From: Corbicula japonica
Taxonomy: Eukaryota > Mollusca > Bivalvia > Venerida > Cyrenidae
DNA length: 64,000 bases
Reading direction: 5' to 3'
NCBI GenBank assembly: GCA_038501625.1
Contig: JAZAYU010000175.1
Coordinates: 516,001 to 580,000, forward strand
Under the pieces are notes generated by a model. That model saw only the letters and a program-made list of their open reading frames with translations, did not search any database and was not told where the DNA came from. Positions 33,553 to 46,300 of this stretch are shown here, one piece after another. Every line of letters begins with the position of its first letter. Position 1 is the stretch's first letter. Both the position numbers and the translations under genes were made by a program.

Positions 33553-35619
33553 ATGGAATTTAGCTTAGCTTGTGTAGTTTTCTGTTTAGCGACTTCTGGC
33601 ATATTCTGGAAAGGTATTAACGTAAAACAATAAAGTTTAAAGTAATTTTTAGTAAATAAAATACAATTTTAATACCACCTGAAAACTATCGGAAATTGGA
33701 AAAACTTCGTCTGATAATCCGAAAATGTTTTATTTCCTCGATAATCCGATGAAATTTCTTTTTCTCGAAAATCCCATGAAGATTAATTTTCTTGTTAATC
33801 CGATAAAGTTTCATTTTCCTGTAGACAAAGCTTTAAGGTTTCGGACTGTTACTGCATCTGCAGTTATAGAACTGTCATAGCGAATACGTGTATCAATATA
33901 CCTAATATATTTTTACTAGATTTAAACATTAAATTTTGATGAATATTTTTCAATATGTAGACTTGTAGGAAAACAGTAAATGAAGTCAATATGCTATCAA
34001 AGGTATTCTATTGTATGACTGGATATGTAAATTAATTTCATCTGTTCGTCACTTTCAGGGTTTATTTTTCATTTATTTTTGTAGAAGCTGAAGCTGTGCA
34101 GTGTTACTCGTGCACAGGTTGCAACGATCCGTTCAAAGAATCACAAGCTTCCGTTACCACCTGCACATTCGCCTGCATGAAGGTCAAAGCAGCAAGCGGT
34201 GAGTATCCGATTCAAAACCGACCATATCCCGAAAGACTTTGCCTTTTAAATTCTAAAAGGGGCATTTTACCAGCAAAGTATAGTTATGTTATAAATGGAG
34301 AAAAAAAATGGGGCTAGGCGGCATGGGCAGTAGAATGCATTTTCATTACTGCACATAAACAGACTTAAAATCAAACAGAGCCTGCAATATTTTCGTATTT
34401 GTCGTGTTCCCTTTCCATATAATTAATTATTCATAGTTCCCCTACAATGTTGTTTTCTAATGACTGTTCTCACTCTAGGTCAACAATAACTTCTGTTTGC
34501 TCTCGTTATTGTCTTTTGTTATTTTGATTGATATTTTGTAACTTCTTATGTCTATAAAACAATTGCGCTGGTACTTAATAGTAAAATAACAACTGTTTAC
34601 CAACTATAAGACTGTTTACGATGAGGCCAAGCACGCACAATTTGCTAGGAGCTTATAATAGCATATCGTTATTCGCTTAGTCATTACTGTTGCTGTCCAA
34701 CATTCTTCATAGAAAACCATTAATTTAATTCTTTCAATGCGTTTCATCTGGTTATGAAAGACAATTTTATTGTTTAGGTTACAGTAAATTCGTTAAGGCA
34801 TCGTTTAAGTTTAACTTCTCAAATGATTTTGCTCAATTTATCGCAAACAAAGAGTTGTCCTGCGCCGGAGTTGGCGTCCACGTCCATGGCGTCTGATAAA
34901 GTGTTTATGCACTTGGTCCATAATTTTGAAACTACCTGAGATACGAGTCAACTTCGAACTTGAGATATATTTATTAGCCATAAAATCAATATCACTCCCA
35001 GAAAGTTTCGGACTTCTACTTAAAATATTTTAAGTAATGCCCCTATTCTCAAATATTTTTTGTTTACCAAATTAACAACTTGTTCCATAACTGTGAAACT
35101 ACTTATCAGGTATAAATTGGAACCTTTTTTATACCCGATGAATACAACAAAAAAGTTACGAGAAGACATGTTTAAATAAGATTTTAGATTTAGTAGATTG
35201 TCGTTAAAAATGACATTTCATGATAAATTAACCTTCTTTAATTGTGTTAGTCATCGACCTTGATTGGATCAGCAGTACATAATGACCTATTGCTTATATT
35301 GTGTGTATTTCATTACCATTTAAAGAAATTGTATCAAATGGCCTTTTAACGGATCAGAAGAAGTGTGGATCCTGTATACATTTTATTCTGTTCGATGATC
35401 CAATCTTCTGTCTTTGTAGATTCTGTACAGTACGTAACTAGAGGTTGTTGGTCTACCGCTGAAAATGACTGCGCTAAAGAAAATTACCAGGGAGTCGAGG
35501 CAAACGATTGTGCATGTACGACCGACAAATGTAATGGCGCCGATTCGCACTCTGCACAAAAATCCATGTTCGTTGTTATGAGTGCATTCCTATTAACATT
35601 AGGAAAACTATTCTTTTAA
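33553..35619 (+). CDS. Ly6/three-finger (LU-domain) GPI-anchored protein B
   Basis: Three exons: 33553-33613 (61 bp), 34085-34198 (114 bp) and 35420-35619 (200 bp, TAA). All junctions are GT-AG in phase 1 and give 124 aa. Exon 1 encodes a signal peptide starting MEFSLACVVFCLATSG; exon 2 the first finger (AVQCYSCTGCNDP ... TTC ... AC). Exon 3 encodes fingers 2 and 3 (RGCW ... DC ... CACTTDKCN) and a hydrophobic GPI-attachment tail. The ten cysteines and the final CN are the LU-domain signature; the three-exon plan is the classic Ly6 one. The mature protein is probably a surface-anchored or secreted ligand-binding factor of unknown partner. Gene C is a close paralog. Exon 3 lies in a 597-bp tract apparently identical to the isolated exon D. 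Intron 1 holds a 29-bp minisatellite; intron 2 holds R2 and Helentron-like fragments. Confidence 0.88.
33710..33832 (+). repeat. Intron-1 minisatellite of gene B
   Basis: About four degenerate units of 28-30 bp of the form GATAATCCGATGAAATTTC then TTTTTCTCG. The same array, less decayed, sits at the same place in gene C intron 1 (43492-43635). Confidence 0.75.
34312..34420 (+). repeat. R2 family fragment in gene B intron 2
   Basis: Carries GGCATGGGCAGTAGAATGCA, GAGCCTGCAATATTTTCGTA and TTCCCTTTCCAT. Confidence 0.7.
34858..35150 (+). repeat. Decayed Helentron-like/BIV160-like fragment in intron 2
   Basis: Starts with GGAGTTGGCGTCCACGTCC, then GCACTTGGTCCATAATTTTG and AAGTAATGCCCCTATT, matching the 5' part of the 43-1923 element. 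A second, shorter repeat unit follows near 35068. Confidence 0.65.
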
Positions 35620-35932
35620 AAGTGCTTGGATATTTTAAACACTTCTGATTAAGATTATTCTATGCATACATTTGTATTCATTAGTTGGTATGCAACAGAA
35701 GAATTCGTTGTAAGTGTAAAGAATGTATTATGCAAGGATAATGAAGTGTAAACAAGATCGTTAATTTAAACACATGAAACCTTTTTCGAAAACAAAGTTT
35801 TTATGGTTCATAAATCAGTTATCTTTTATAAAGATCTTTGACGAAAGTGATTCTTTACATACCTTTTGACGAAACGGTATATTCCGCAGTTCAAGGACAC
35901 CACTAATGTGCTTTCGTACATTGGTTTGCAAT
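35336..35932 (+). repeat. 597-bp tract shared with 60961-61557
   Basis: Covers the end of intron 2, all of exon 3 and about 310 bp downstream of gene B. The offset to the second copy is constant (25625), so there are no indels, and no mismatch is visible by eye. Both ends drop abruptly into diverged sequence. Confidence 0.9.
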
Positions 35933-36473
35933 AGAGCGTATTTTATAAATTCAAATTTGAGATTGCGTCTCAAGAATGAAATTGGAAATTGTGTTGTCGA
36001 AAATCGCTGATTTTTTAAAACGTATAGATGAACAGTTGAGCATTTTTTTCTGCGTTAGCTGTCTAAGTTCACTTTTGACCTGGTTTTTCGACCAATGAAA
36101 TATTGTAAATAAAACTTATTATGCAGCGGGAAAATCAAAAAGATTATTTTGATTGGTTATTAGTGGGTCTCGTTAATGATTACCGTAACGATTTTTATAT
36201 TGTGTGTTAGTATTAACATGGCACTTATATGTTCGGGCATTTACGTTTTTAAAAGCGATAATTGTATTGGAGAAAAAGATTTTTACGGTATAAATAATCA
36301 GTTTAGTCAATTGATGGCTTAAATACGATTTTATATGGAATATTCACGCGTGTCAGGTAAACACTCGAGTACAATACACAGTGTAAAACGACAGAGTGCT
36401 GATATTTCTGGTTCTTACTGGTTCCTTTCTAGTTCCTTTAATACTGATTGTTAATTTCAAGTCCAGTTATTCA
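35933..36473. other. Gene B downstream region, no gene recognised
   Basis: Diverged duplicate of the region after 61558 for the first 100 bp, then unique AT-rich DNA. Confidence 0.5.
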
Positions 36474-36548
36474 AATCACCTTGGTGTAATGGTTATCACA
36501 CTCGCCTCTCAAGCGCAGGCCCCGGGTTCAATACTCGGGAGGGACACT
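36474..36548 (+). tRNA. tRNA-Glu(CUC)-like pseudogene or SINE head
   Basis: The A-box TGGTGTAATGG, an anticodon loop CTCTCAA (CUC) on a CGC/GCG stem, a variable arm and a T-arm around GGTTCAATACT can all be drawn. The acceptor stem pairs at only about half its positions. It is therefore probably a tRNA-derived sequence and not an active tRNA gene. Confidence 0.4.
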
Positions 36549-36834
36549 CTTTTAAGTTAATTTACGTAAAAGTTGGTAGATTTTGCTCTTGTAAACAAGT
36601 TGTTATTATTTTCATTTATTGTATTTTAATAACATTTATTCGTCATTAGTACTAACTCTACAAGAGGTATTTTATTGAAACTGAATAAATGTACAGTTAA
36701 TGTTAGACATTCTTCTTTAATCGACGTATTATCACCAGACGAAATTTGTGCACGCTCTTTATTTTTTTCTTTATTACATATAAAAATCTTTTCCATCAAC
36801 GCCGTTCATCTTTTTTTAAAGATATTTCTTGTTT
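36549..36834. other. No gene recognised
   Basis: AT-rich DNA following the tRNA-like sequence; any SINE body could not be delimited. Confidence 0.35.
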
Positions 36835-37830
36835 AATAGTGTATGCAATTTCGAGTGACATATTTGGGGGTTCGGCATATCAGAAAAAAATTAAATGAAA
36901 TAAAAAAGATATAATAAGTATTTCAGTGCTTTTTTAATAAACCATCTAGCTGGTGCCATGCTACATGTATATTAAATTTAGTTTTATGTTTTAAAGATTA
37001 TTAAGAATTGTTTAAACGCACAACATCAATGTAAATGCAATCAAATCATATATTTGTTTTGTTAACAAAATGTTTATACATGCAATGCACTTTATTAATG
37101 ACTTGTTGTCTTTTACCGCCTCTCATTTCCAGTATTTCTGATATAACATAGTAAAACCTAACCCTACCCAATTTAAGGTGCACTTACAACATAATTATAT
37201 ACATCGACGAGCTTTGGAGGAGAATACGGTTATTACATCCGTGCGTCCGTGCGTGCGTACATGCAACCCTTTTTGTGACCGCAACTATTCATTTATTATT
37301 GGACAGAATTGTTATTTTTCAATGCTTGTTACTACCGTCATGGCTCTTTGTATTTTGTTTATATATACATGTTGACGCGAATGTCCCCCAAACTTGAGTC
37401 ATATGAATCCACATGATATCTATTTCTGGTGTGGAACTTATTCGAACGGAAATTGACAGGTTTATTTTGCAAACATATGTCATCCGTTACACGACTCATG
37501 CGCTTACTGTGTTCATATACATTCACGACCCGCGATACATTCTTGGAATTGTATCCGGTTTTGTAGGAAACCTTTTTCTTTCGATTGTCATTTCTCCGCC
37601 GCGCTCGTAAAATTACATTCCTAAATTAAAGCATCTATGCCAACGAAACACTGTACACACAATACAACTGGTTTTAAATTAGCAGATGAAAACAAACTCT
37701 ACACGTACCAACTATGGCCGCAGTGTTGTCAAGAGTCACCGGTGTCGCATAAATATTACATTCATTAGTTACTTATTAAAACAATCTGTCAGTTACTTAT
37801 TAAAACAATCTGTCCTAGGAAAGTGGTGAA
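36835..37830 (+). repeat. Duplicated cluster segment Y (copy 1)
   Basis: Matches 61670-62680 for most of its length, with indels and substitutions. Shared landmarks are GATTATTAAGAATTGTTTAA, CATCCGTGCG and CTCGTAAAATTACATTCC. A local 23-bp tandem duplication lies at about 37767-37812. No gene. Confidence 0.8.
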
Positions 37831-38081
37831 AAGGTCTCCAAATAAATAAAGAAACTGTAAACTAAAATGTTTTACACCGCTTAATAAGTATTAATATAAT
37901 TGATTCATTAGTTAAACCCCATAATTAGACAACCATTGTTATGGATGACGCATTGAAAGGATGTGTACTATATTCTCAAACTTTTGAAGTGTAACGGACA
38001 GATATATTTCACTATTCTGCTGTTGGTATCAATTTTAATGAAAAAACATAAACAAAAGATGACGTAACGTGTGAAAGTTAA

Positions 38082-38763
38082 GGGCTTACCACACTCCTCC
38101 CAATCCTATTCATCGATAAAAAGAAAATTTCAAAATCTCAGTAACGGAAAAATGTTGTTCAATGAAACTTTGCACAAATGTATGTCATTAATGTATCTTT
38201 ATTTTGCAGATGGTAAGACAGTAAAAAAAAGTTGCGATATCCCAAAATTTCATCAACTTCTATTTACATAAATTCACAAAACCTACAGAACACAAAACAT
38301 CATTTTAAATGCCCACATGAGAAATATGATACTGACAACAATTTACTCTGTCCTCGTGACTGGCATATGTAAACGTTACGAGATATTAGTAAAAGTGTGT
38401 TTGACCTTCAATTTTCTGGTCGCGTAAATGGACGACAATCACTGATTTCTCTTTTAGTAGTTGAAATTTTTTTTACAAAGTACACAACATTTTCTTGTCA
38501 GTATCATTGCGCTCACGTGGGAATTTAAAATTATGTTTTTTTATCTATTAGTCTTTGTGAATTTACGTAAATAAAATTTCAAGGAATTTTTAGGTCTAGC
38601 TTTGTTTCTTTACTTTTCTGACGTGTCTTACTGTATGCAAAATAAAGACACATTCGTAACATTCATTTGTGCAAAGTTTCATTGAACGGCATTTTGCCAT
38701 TATGGAGATTTTGATAATTTTCATTATATCGATGAATAGGATTGGGAGGAGTGTGGCAAGCCC
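38082..38763. mobile_element. TTAA-target DNA element (682 bp), copy 1
   Basis: Ends GGGCTTACCACACTCC and GGAGTGTGGCAAGCCC are flanked by TTAA on both sides (38078-38081 and 38764-38767). The inverted termini are about 37 bp with one mismatch, and weaker inverted similarity continues for about 150 bp. No transposase. TTAA duplication is the hallmark of piggyBac (also Kolobok) transposases. The equivalent empty TTAA is at 58812-58815. Confidence 0.88.
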
Positions 38764-38767
38764 TTAA

Positions 38768-39735
38768 TATAACACTTAAACAAATAGCATTTAGTTATGA
38801 TAAAGAACTATTCTTTCAACTTAAACAGTCATTTGTTTATTATTAGTCAGCATACCGTAAAGTTATAGACCACTACAAAAGAATACAATTAAGAATTCGA
38901 AAGACATACTAAACTCGGTTGTAGTGGCAGTGGTTAAATGTAGTTTAACTGTTAGGGTATATAACCGAATTGAATTCATTAAATACTTTGTAGATATTAC
39001 TTACCTTATGAGCTGATACTATTTGTATAAATGAATTAATTGTAGGGACACATTGCTAGTAGATTTTCACAAATGACAAATATTTTTGATATTTGATGTG
39101 TTCTTGTTTTTGTTCCTTTTTTGGGATTATTCCGGCTTGCTCGATCGGTACAGGCTTGAGATAATGTGGCTAGACGCTGTCGCCATACGGGTTGATTGCA
39201 ATTGTGGGTTTATAATAATTGATAAATCAATGCTCTGATGCTGTCCACAGTTTGCAATGTTGGAGGCTGTGTTTTCTGAGTTAGGATATCCCTGATATGA
39301 ATATTACACTTTGTAGTAAAAAGATACATGTTCTAGTGTATTTTTAAATGTTGTAGTAAAATGATGTTCTCTTTTGTTCCTTGATACAATGTACAATGGT
39401 ACTCGCAGAACGTCACAAATGGTAAGATATAGAAAGTGAAATATGCATAGCAGGAATCGCCGCTCTCACAAAACACAACCTTCCCAGTCTGGGAAAAAGA
39501 AGAGAGAAAATGAGAGCATGTGTTTATAAGTATGTCAACATCAAATAAGACAATACAGACAATTAACGAAAAAGAGAACCTTTGGGTTTCCGCCTTGGAA
39601 CGGTCATTGGCAAAAGAAATCACCAATGGGGGTTTAAACCAGGTTCCAGGGTGCACCAACCTTACACTTGCCCCAACAGGTCTCATATCAAAACAGAAGT
39701 ACAATATTTCTTGATGAAAACAACCAAACTTTTAT
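38768..39735 (+). repeat. Duplicated cluster segment X (copy 1)
   Basis: Matches 58816-59880: TATAACACTT, AAAGTTATAGACC, CGAATTGAATTCATT and TTGTAGATATTACTTACCTT. It includes a diverged tRNA-like SINE (39112-39225: TTCCGGCTTGCTCGATCGG) and an inverted R1 copy (39430-39720). Confidence 0.8.
39430..39720 (-). repeat. R1 family copy inside segment X
   Basis: GTGAAATATGCATAGCAGGA through AACGAAAAAGAGAACC, GGGGGTTTAAACCAGGTTCC and CACTTGCCCCAACAGG. Confidence 0.8.
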
Positions 39736-40220
39736 TATTAATGTATCCACGATTTTAGTAAAAAAATCTGTTTAAAAAGAAAGCTTACAACAACATATTC
39801 TACAGCGCTCCGCATCTACGGCGATTTACTCATCTACGGTTGATCATTATACTTAGATCGTGTTTGCTAGTCTAGATCATCTAGACGTTCTGTCATTGAT
39901 CAGTGTCACACTGCTCTGGCGAACGTCTAGAGACATGGCTATATAAAAAAGTCTGACCGACAGGTGGCGCTTTGGTATGATAAACAAATCCAAAATCTAT
40001 CGCGATTTCTAATGAAATTTGTTAACAGTGCTTTAACCGTATTTCTCCCACACTGGGCAAAGTGAAATTTAGGTAATATGATATCGAGCTACAAAATCAG
40101 GTTTATGGTTTATAAAGAAATGACGTTAAAGTACTTTCCTAAGCCCATTTTACATAAATGAATACAAATATATGGCACGCCGTTGCTGCCTCTTCATGAT
40201 TATGGTTTTAGACTGTCACG
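39736..40220. other. No gene recognised
   Basis: Starts with the ATTCTACAGCGCT motif that follows other R1 copies (32415, 53960, 60590), then a CTAGA-rich stretch near 39870-39930. Confidence 0.4.
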
Positions 40221-40224
40221 TTGT

Positions 40225-40530
40225 ATGGATGGACGGGTGGTCCAATGGTAACGCGTCGGTCTACCAATCCGGAGGTCGTGAGTTCGAATCCCGAACACGG
40301 CACTGGAAATTTCTGTATTATACATCTAGTATTCCCACCCAACTACGTACTGGTTCACTTCCAGGAAGTAGAATTTCAGTTCGTGTATTGGAGCTATACA
40401 CCGGGCACATTAACGAATCAGAGGGTCTCTTCGAAAAGAGCTAAGGTAGCGCACCCGGATTCCCTGTATCTGTATCTAAAAGCTATCTCTCTATAGTTAT
40501 CTGCACCTGTCGGATGTAATTGTATATATA
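40225..40530 (+). mobile_element. tRNA-Arg-derived SINE
   Basis: The head (about 40231-40302) is tRNA-like with A-box TGGTCCAATGG, B-box AGTTCGAATCC and an Arg-tRNA-like GCGTCGGTCTACC segment. The acceptor stem does not close properly. A tRNA-unrelated body of about 220 bp follows (CCCACCCAACTACGTACTGG, then CCGGGCACATTAACGAATCA), ending in an AT-rich TATATATAGATATA tail. The body suggests a molluscan core-domain SINE; family assignment was not tested. Confidence 0.65.
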
Positions 40531-41282
40531 GATATATGTGTGTTAATACTCGGTGGTGGTTGATATATACTTGGTGATATCATGAATATGATGGTAGGGG
40601 TAACATACGTTGAATACAGCGATCTCTTAAAATGGAAGGTGTACATATTATACGAAAAACCTTATCCTTAGGAGGCATCTTTGAATAAAGGAGGAAATTA
40701 CAAAATACATACATACATATGGTATGGCAGTTCATTGTACGGTGATTGATAAAAAAGAAGAATATCAATACCTTTCTAACGGAAAAATGCAGTTCTTTCA
40801 AATTTTGCATAAATAAATCTTTTATGTATGTTTATTATTTATACGTTAAGAAAAGTTAGAGCAGTAAAAAAAATAGTTTGACCTGAAAAATATCCCTACA
40901 TTCTACAGCCAAACACAAAATCAAAGCAACACTAAACATCAAATTAAATGCCTTCCTTAGCTTACTTGAACACGCCTTTGGGCGTAATAATACAGTTAAA
41001 AAATGCGTGTCGCCGTAGTATATGTTTGTTTGTTTTTATTTCCAGCTGACAGGGCGACAATCTAAAAATAATTTTCACAAGACAACAACGGCGTTCCATA
41101 CTTATGTCCTAATGACAAGCCTCGTTTTGGAGTGTCTGGTTTTTTAATGAACAGTGTCTTCAGACGTACTGATCGCTATTGCAAAATCAGAGCGTCTGAA
41201 TGATTGAGACTACTTGTTTGCACGAGGTGACAGGGCTTCAAAATGTTATGAAGGCTTCAAGAGAAGTCTTGTCTAATGCATT
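40531..41282. other. No gene recognised
   Basis: 40740-40870 has weak internal similarity to the TTAA element (AACGGAAAAATGCAG, TTTTGCATAAAT), perhaps a distant relative. No coding signal. Confidence 0.4.
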
Positions 41283-41478
41283 GTAACCTAGAAGCTCGAT
41301 CTTTTTCATTTCCTCCTGTCATCCTTATTTGCTGATTGGATTCCCGGGGCTCTGTTGTTGGAAAGATTTTCGACTTCTTGATTGACAATGCTATAACCTT
41401 CTTGTTTTATCTTTTATGTGTGTATGCTTTTGAATGTAACTTTGTCAAGTTAACTGGTGATATGTCCTAGGGTTCTCA
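41283..41478 (+). repeat. R1 family, left part
   Basis: TAGAAGCTCGATCTTTTTC to GTGTGTATGCTTTTGAATG, then directly abuts the R3 copy. Confidence 0.6.
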
Positions 41479-42346
41479 TTTTTAACCAGCAAAGCTGGTT
41501 TTACTAGTCACAATTCTGAAATCGGTATGAAACCAACTGGCAAACGGCGATTTACGCATTTCAGAGTAATCAGAGTAAGTAAAGTAGTCCCCAGGTTTCC
41601 TGTTACCTACGTCATGTTGATAGGATAAAACCTGTGCGGTGCATCAATGGTCATATTCATCTGTACGACAGTTTGATTAAATGTAAAATCGGTCCGGTTC
41701 ATATTTCTAGGACTTGATCGGTGCGGTGCAACAATGGTCAAACATTGTCCGTGTCCGCGATTTTTCACAATGAAAGAAACAATTATATATTTCTTATTTC
41801 AAATAACTGCATAAATTTTCCCATCGATGGGGTCTCACTTTTTATATCATTTTTTCGTGTTCATTATGTCTTTGGGATGTCAGTACACAGATTTCACTAT
41901 TATAATTTTTTTCTTAAAACCCTTTACTCAATATATACGCCTTTCATCACATAGGTTACCAGTTCAGGTCCCGATCAGCTGGCACAATAGTGCCATCTGA
42001 TCTGGATCTAAAATTTGTGATTACTGGTCAGAAAAAAAATGATCATAAAAGCGAACAGTTTAAATCCTAATCAGATCGCACAGATGTGCCAGCTGATATG
42101 GATCTAAACTGTTCGCACAAGCTATGAAGGTATATCTATGGAGTAAAGGGTTAACAGAAGCCTTCATCCAGATAAAACATGGAAACCCTTATTTCCACTA
42201 TCATTTAGACAAGAGGAAGTTCTTTGCAAGTGAACCAAATTTTTTTGCTTTTTCGTAAATGGATACATGTATGAGAATCATGGCACTGGTTATTCTCAAT
42301 AAGCAAAATCGCTTCGCTGGTTTTCTGTACTTTCAGTACTTTGATT
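41479..42346 (+). repeat. Dispersed repeat R3, uninterrupted copy
   Basis: About 868 bp matching the flanks of the LINE at 21142-25246. The continuous string CATCACATAGGTTACC at 41946-41961 is the unoccupied LINE target. Confidence 0.88.
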
Positions 42347-42911
42347 GTTTATTGTTTGCGATGACTATTTAGAAATTGATCTTGTCATACGCTTATGTTT
42401 TTTTCTCGCTGATTTTTGGCTTTGTGTGGAGGTTGTTTTTTCTGGACGTGGCAATTCCTGGTAATAAATGATTGTTCAAATAAATGAAATTGAAGCCGAA
42501 AAAGACTCAGACCTCATTGCGCATTGAAACATTTTAAAAGTATTGTATATAAATACTGTACGTGCAATTAAAACAGGATATCAGATTCGGAGAATGAAGA
42601 TTGAATTTCTTTAATTAAAATACAAAATGTTTCCAAAATTTGCCATCAACAGCTTTCTCCCCGTACACTCAATCAGTGCTGTTATCTGTTACATTCTTTG
42701 AAGGTCGTTGAGCACAATACTAATGTACTATGTTAATAGTACTTCTAAAGTTACCTTTGTTTAAATATTTCGGCCAGTTTATAGATAGATGGTTTCAATA
42801 TCCCAGCCTAATACAGATTCGGATACTGTTCAATCACACTAAGGATAAACTTGCTGCTTTTTAAATTTCACCTTTGGCGTCGTCTGTGATATGCAGGATT
42901 TATTATATATA
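42347..42911. other. No gene recognised
   Basis: An R1-like patch near 42400-42470 (GGACGTGGCAATTCCTGG), otherwise AT-rich. Confidence 0.4.
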
Positions 42912-43015
42912 TATGCATTTCCATTACTGCCCATGAACAGGCTCGATCAAACCGAGCCTGCAATATTTTTATATTTGTCGTGTTCGTCGGCTTTCAAAGT
43001 TCCCTTTTCATCTAC
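42912..43015 (+). repeat. R2 family fragment upstream of gene C
   Basis: ATGCATTTCCATTACTGCCC, CGAGCCTGCAATATTTTTAT, AAAGTTCCCTTTTCATC. Confidence 0.75.
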
Positions 43016-43067
43016 ATCTATTAAAATGTAAAGTTTAATTTGCATCCATCTAAAACTATGGGACATG

Positions 43068-43332
43068 GATTTGAATATTTCATGACCTGTATTAACTGCA
43101 AAGACGTTATCACTTAAAGTTGCAAAATCATTGTCTCTACCTTTTTGTCGGTTATAAGATTGGTTCATTTTGTATTCACCAATCCTGTGATAATACTATT
43201 GTTTACTTCGTTTGGTTAATGTTAGTTGCGCACAAAAAAATAGTCATTTTGGAGAAAATATAAGACGCGTTCATTTGTGTTGCATTACCAAGGCTTTGAG
43301 AGGTGCGCGAAATAGTTAAATCCAATCAAACA
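43068..43332 (+). promoter_or_regulatory. Conserved 5' flank of gene C
   Basis: Matches the gene B flank (33290-33552), including TTTGAGAGGTGCGCGAAATA just upstream of the ATG. Conservation against a background of rapidly changing flanks suggests promoter or 5' UTR function, or a recent shared origin. Confidence 0.5.
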
Positions 43333-46300
43333 ATGGAATTCAGCTTAGCATGTGTAGTTTTCTGTTTAACGACTTCCTGCATATTCTGGAAAGGTGCGTA
43401 AAGCAATTCATATTATATTATTAAGTTATATATTAATAAAATAAAATCTTAATACCACCCGAAAACAGGTCGGAAACTTGGGAAATTTTCCGAATGATAA
43501 TCATATGAAGTTATAGTTCCTCGATTATCAGATGAAGTTTCATTTCATCGATTATCCGATGAAGTTTCATTTCCTGGATAATCCGATTAAGTTTCATTTC
43601 TCCGAAAACTAGATGAAGTTTCATTTCCTCTGCCAAGAGTGCATTTAATGGTTTTGTACTGAACCGGCATCTCCATTTAATTTCGTTTAAACAACTATCA
43701 TCATGAATATATACTGAGCGAAAATGAAAAGATAATAAAATAACATGGACAACTTCTATTACATTAATGATGCCAGTGAATGCAAATATCTGGAGATATT
43801 TTATCACCAATATGTTTATTTTGGAAGTTGTCGATTCCGTATCTATCGATCTAAACATAGGAAAAAGAAAATAAATGTGGTTGTGGATAATGAAGCGTAC
43901 GAAGCCCCTAAGGTGACATTTAGCATACTTCTTTTCATTTTCCATACTTTTTTAAGGCTATTATTTCGTCTAAACGTCTAAAATAATATCCTTAAAAAAG
44001 TATGGAAAATGAAATAAAAATGCTAAACGTTACCTTAGGGGTTTCTTAGAAGCGTTAGGTTTAGTTCTTTCTTTAATTAAAAGGGAGGTATTTGCAAAAC
44101 CGACATTTTAGTAACTGTTTCTTATTTCGGTGCATCAGTTGACCTTAAATTTTTTTTTTCTTCTGTACGAGCCATACACTTCTAAATCTGACAGTCAAAC
44201 AATCTGTTTGAGACCTATTTGTTAAACATTATCGATCTCGTCATTATAAACGAAAGACGTGATAACCTTGACCGCTGTGAAAAAATAACAATAATTTTTC
44301 GCTAAATCAAATATCCAGATATATGTTCAAATACCACAAACTAAATGAATGATAAAATAAAACATCTCTGAAGACATTTTTTGAATTAAAACAGGTTACC
44401 TTTTCATTTTTGCTCGGTATATTTATATATTTACCAGATCTAAACATAACGTAACTATTATGTAGATAATGCATTTTATAACGACCGCCAAGCAGAAACG
44501 TCCGTTATGCTAAAAAACGACGTCATCACAATAAATGACGTGAAAGTGAACACAGTATCTTGAGTGTGGCGTCGTCCAGTTATACGTTATACGAATCTCT
44601 AATACGCGGCTTTTATGCAATTTATATATATATATAAGCTTAAAGTATTGCAAACTACTAAACGATATGAAATTAAAACGGTATATTGATAGTATATGTC
44701 TAATTGTACATGAAGATACAATCTACATTCTTCGGTTCATAAAAATCATCTTCTTTTAATCCAATTCCCGAAAAAGAAAATAAACTCGGTCCGTCAGCTT
44801 CCATCCGTTTACGGATATTGCTCTGAAGCTGAAATTTGAGAATTTTGATGCATTAAATTATCGAATATCGCTGATATTTAAGGAAAGCATTATGCTAGTG
44901 TACGAGGGTTATTTAAAAAAAATAGGACTGCGGCTCTATTGTTCACATCTTTTAATTTATTTACACGATTTTAAAAGCAATGGATACTAGAACATGTCAT
45001 AACATCATGCTCGACTTGTAGACAACATTTCACGAGTGCCGTACGTATGAAAATATTTATGATTTAATGAAATATGAACAGGAATGACTCGCAGTCCTAT
45101 TTAATTTTTAACATGTATGTATGTTTGGTTTTGGGTGTTTTTTGTGAAAATTATATTTATCGGATAAAATAAAAGGAACCATGGTGTTCGAAAACTGACC
45201 GCCATTTATAGCTCTCTATGAAAACCACAGTTCTAGCGCGAGAACTACAGATCTCTGCAGAAACTAACTCAGTTTGAAAACTGCTTTGTTTAAAAATTTA
45301 AATCTAAAATTACAACTTTACCGAGCTCGCAATAATAATTACTGACTAAAACTCAAAATTCTCGCAATCTTTTCGAAGTATTTAATATATATTCTGCAAA
45401 AACCTCTTTCATCCATTTACATGTGGGTATCTTTTTTTTAATAAGAACCTTTTGTACAGACAAAACTAAATACGACAAAAGGAATATTAACTTCCTGATT
45501 CTAAAACGGAATTATTTTCCTGTTTATTAAAGTAGAGTATACCACATTTCTGTTTTAAACTCGCATATCACAAAACATATTCATTTTGTCTCTTTCATCT
45601 AACCTAGTTCGGATTTACTTTTGTTCTTAAAACAAGATGATCAACTTTGCTAAATTAGCTTCATTGTTAAATACTCACGGTTGATGCAAATCAGTGATGG
45701 GGTTGAAGTTCGAAAGCATCATTTGAACAATTTTGAAGCCTTTTTTATAACTTGGCCACTTTAAAACTTCGAAGTGTATTAAAGATTGAATCATAACTCC
45801 ATCACGCTAACATAATCGATGTACGTGAACCGAATATAAGACTAACCTTTACTACTCAAAATTTGATGATGTTCGATGTTTCAATACATTTAATTGTAGA
45901 AAACACTTATAAGATTTGTTTCATCTTTGTTCAATGGCAAATCAACATGTGAATGTGAATTTAAACATATACATTACTCAGCAAATCAGACTCAGACAGG
46001 ATACATGTATCATTGACTAAGGATGTAAGAAGTTTATGAACAGAGCGATGATACCTTGTATCAGCAATCATCCGTTTCTTCCATCATGAACTTGACACTC
46101 CTGTGCGCAAGGTTATAAAACTGAGCATGAAAACCAGTCTCAAATCTCAAGCATCTGATTGGCTGAAATGGCGACCAGTCGCCATTTCAGCCAATCAGAT
46201 GCTTGAGATTTGAGACTGGTTTCCAATCTCAGCTTTATAACCTTGGGACCTGATTTCAAAACAAGTAAATCCGCAAAAGAAGTAAACCTGCAAAACTTTA

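Noticed and set aside
36474..36548. Functional tRNA-Glu gene
   Set aside because: About half of the acceptor-stem pairs fail; listed only as tRNA-like.
40231..40302. Functional tRNA-Arg gene
   Set aside because: Promoter boxes are good but the acceptor and anticodon stems do not pair, and a SINE body follows.
43492..43640. 28-29-bp repeats as a possible CRISPR array
   Set aside because: Tandem minisatellite without spacers, in an intron.
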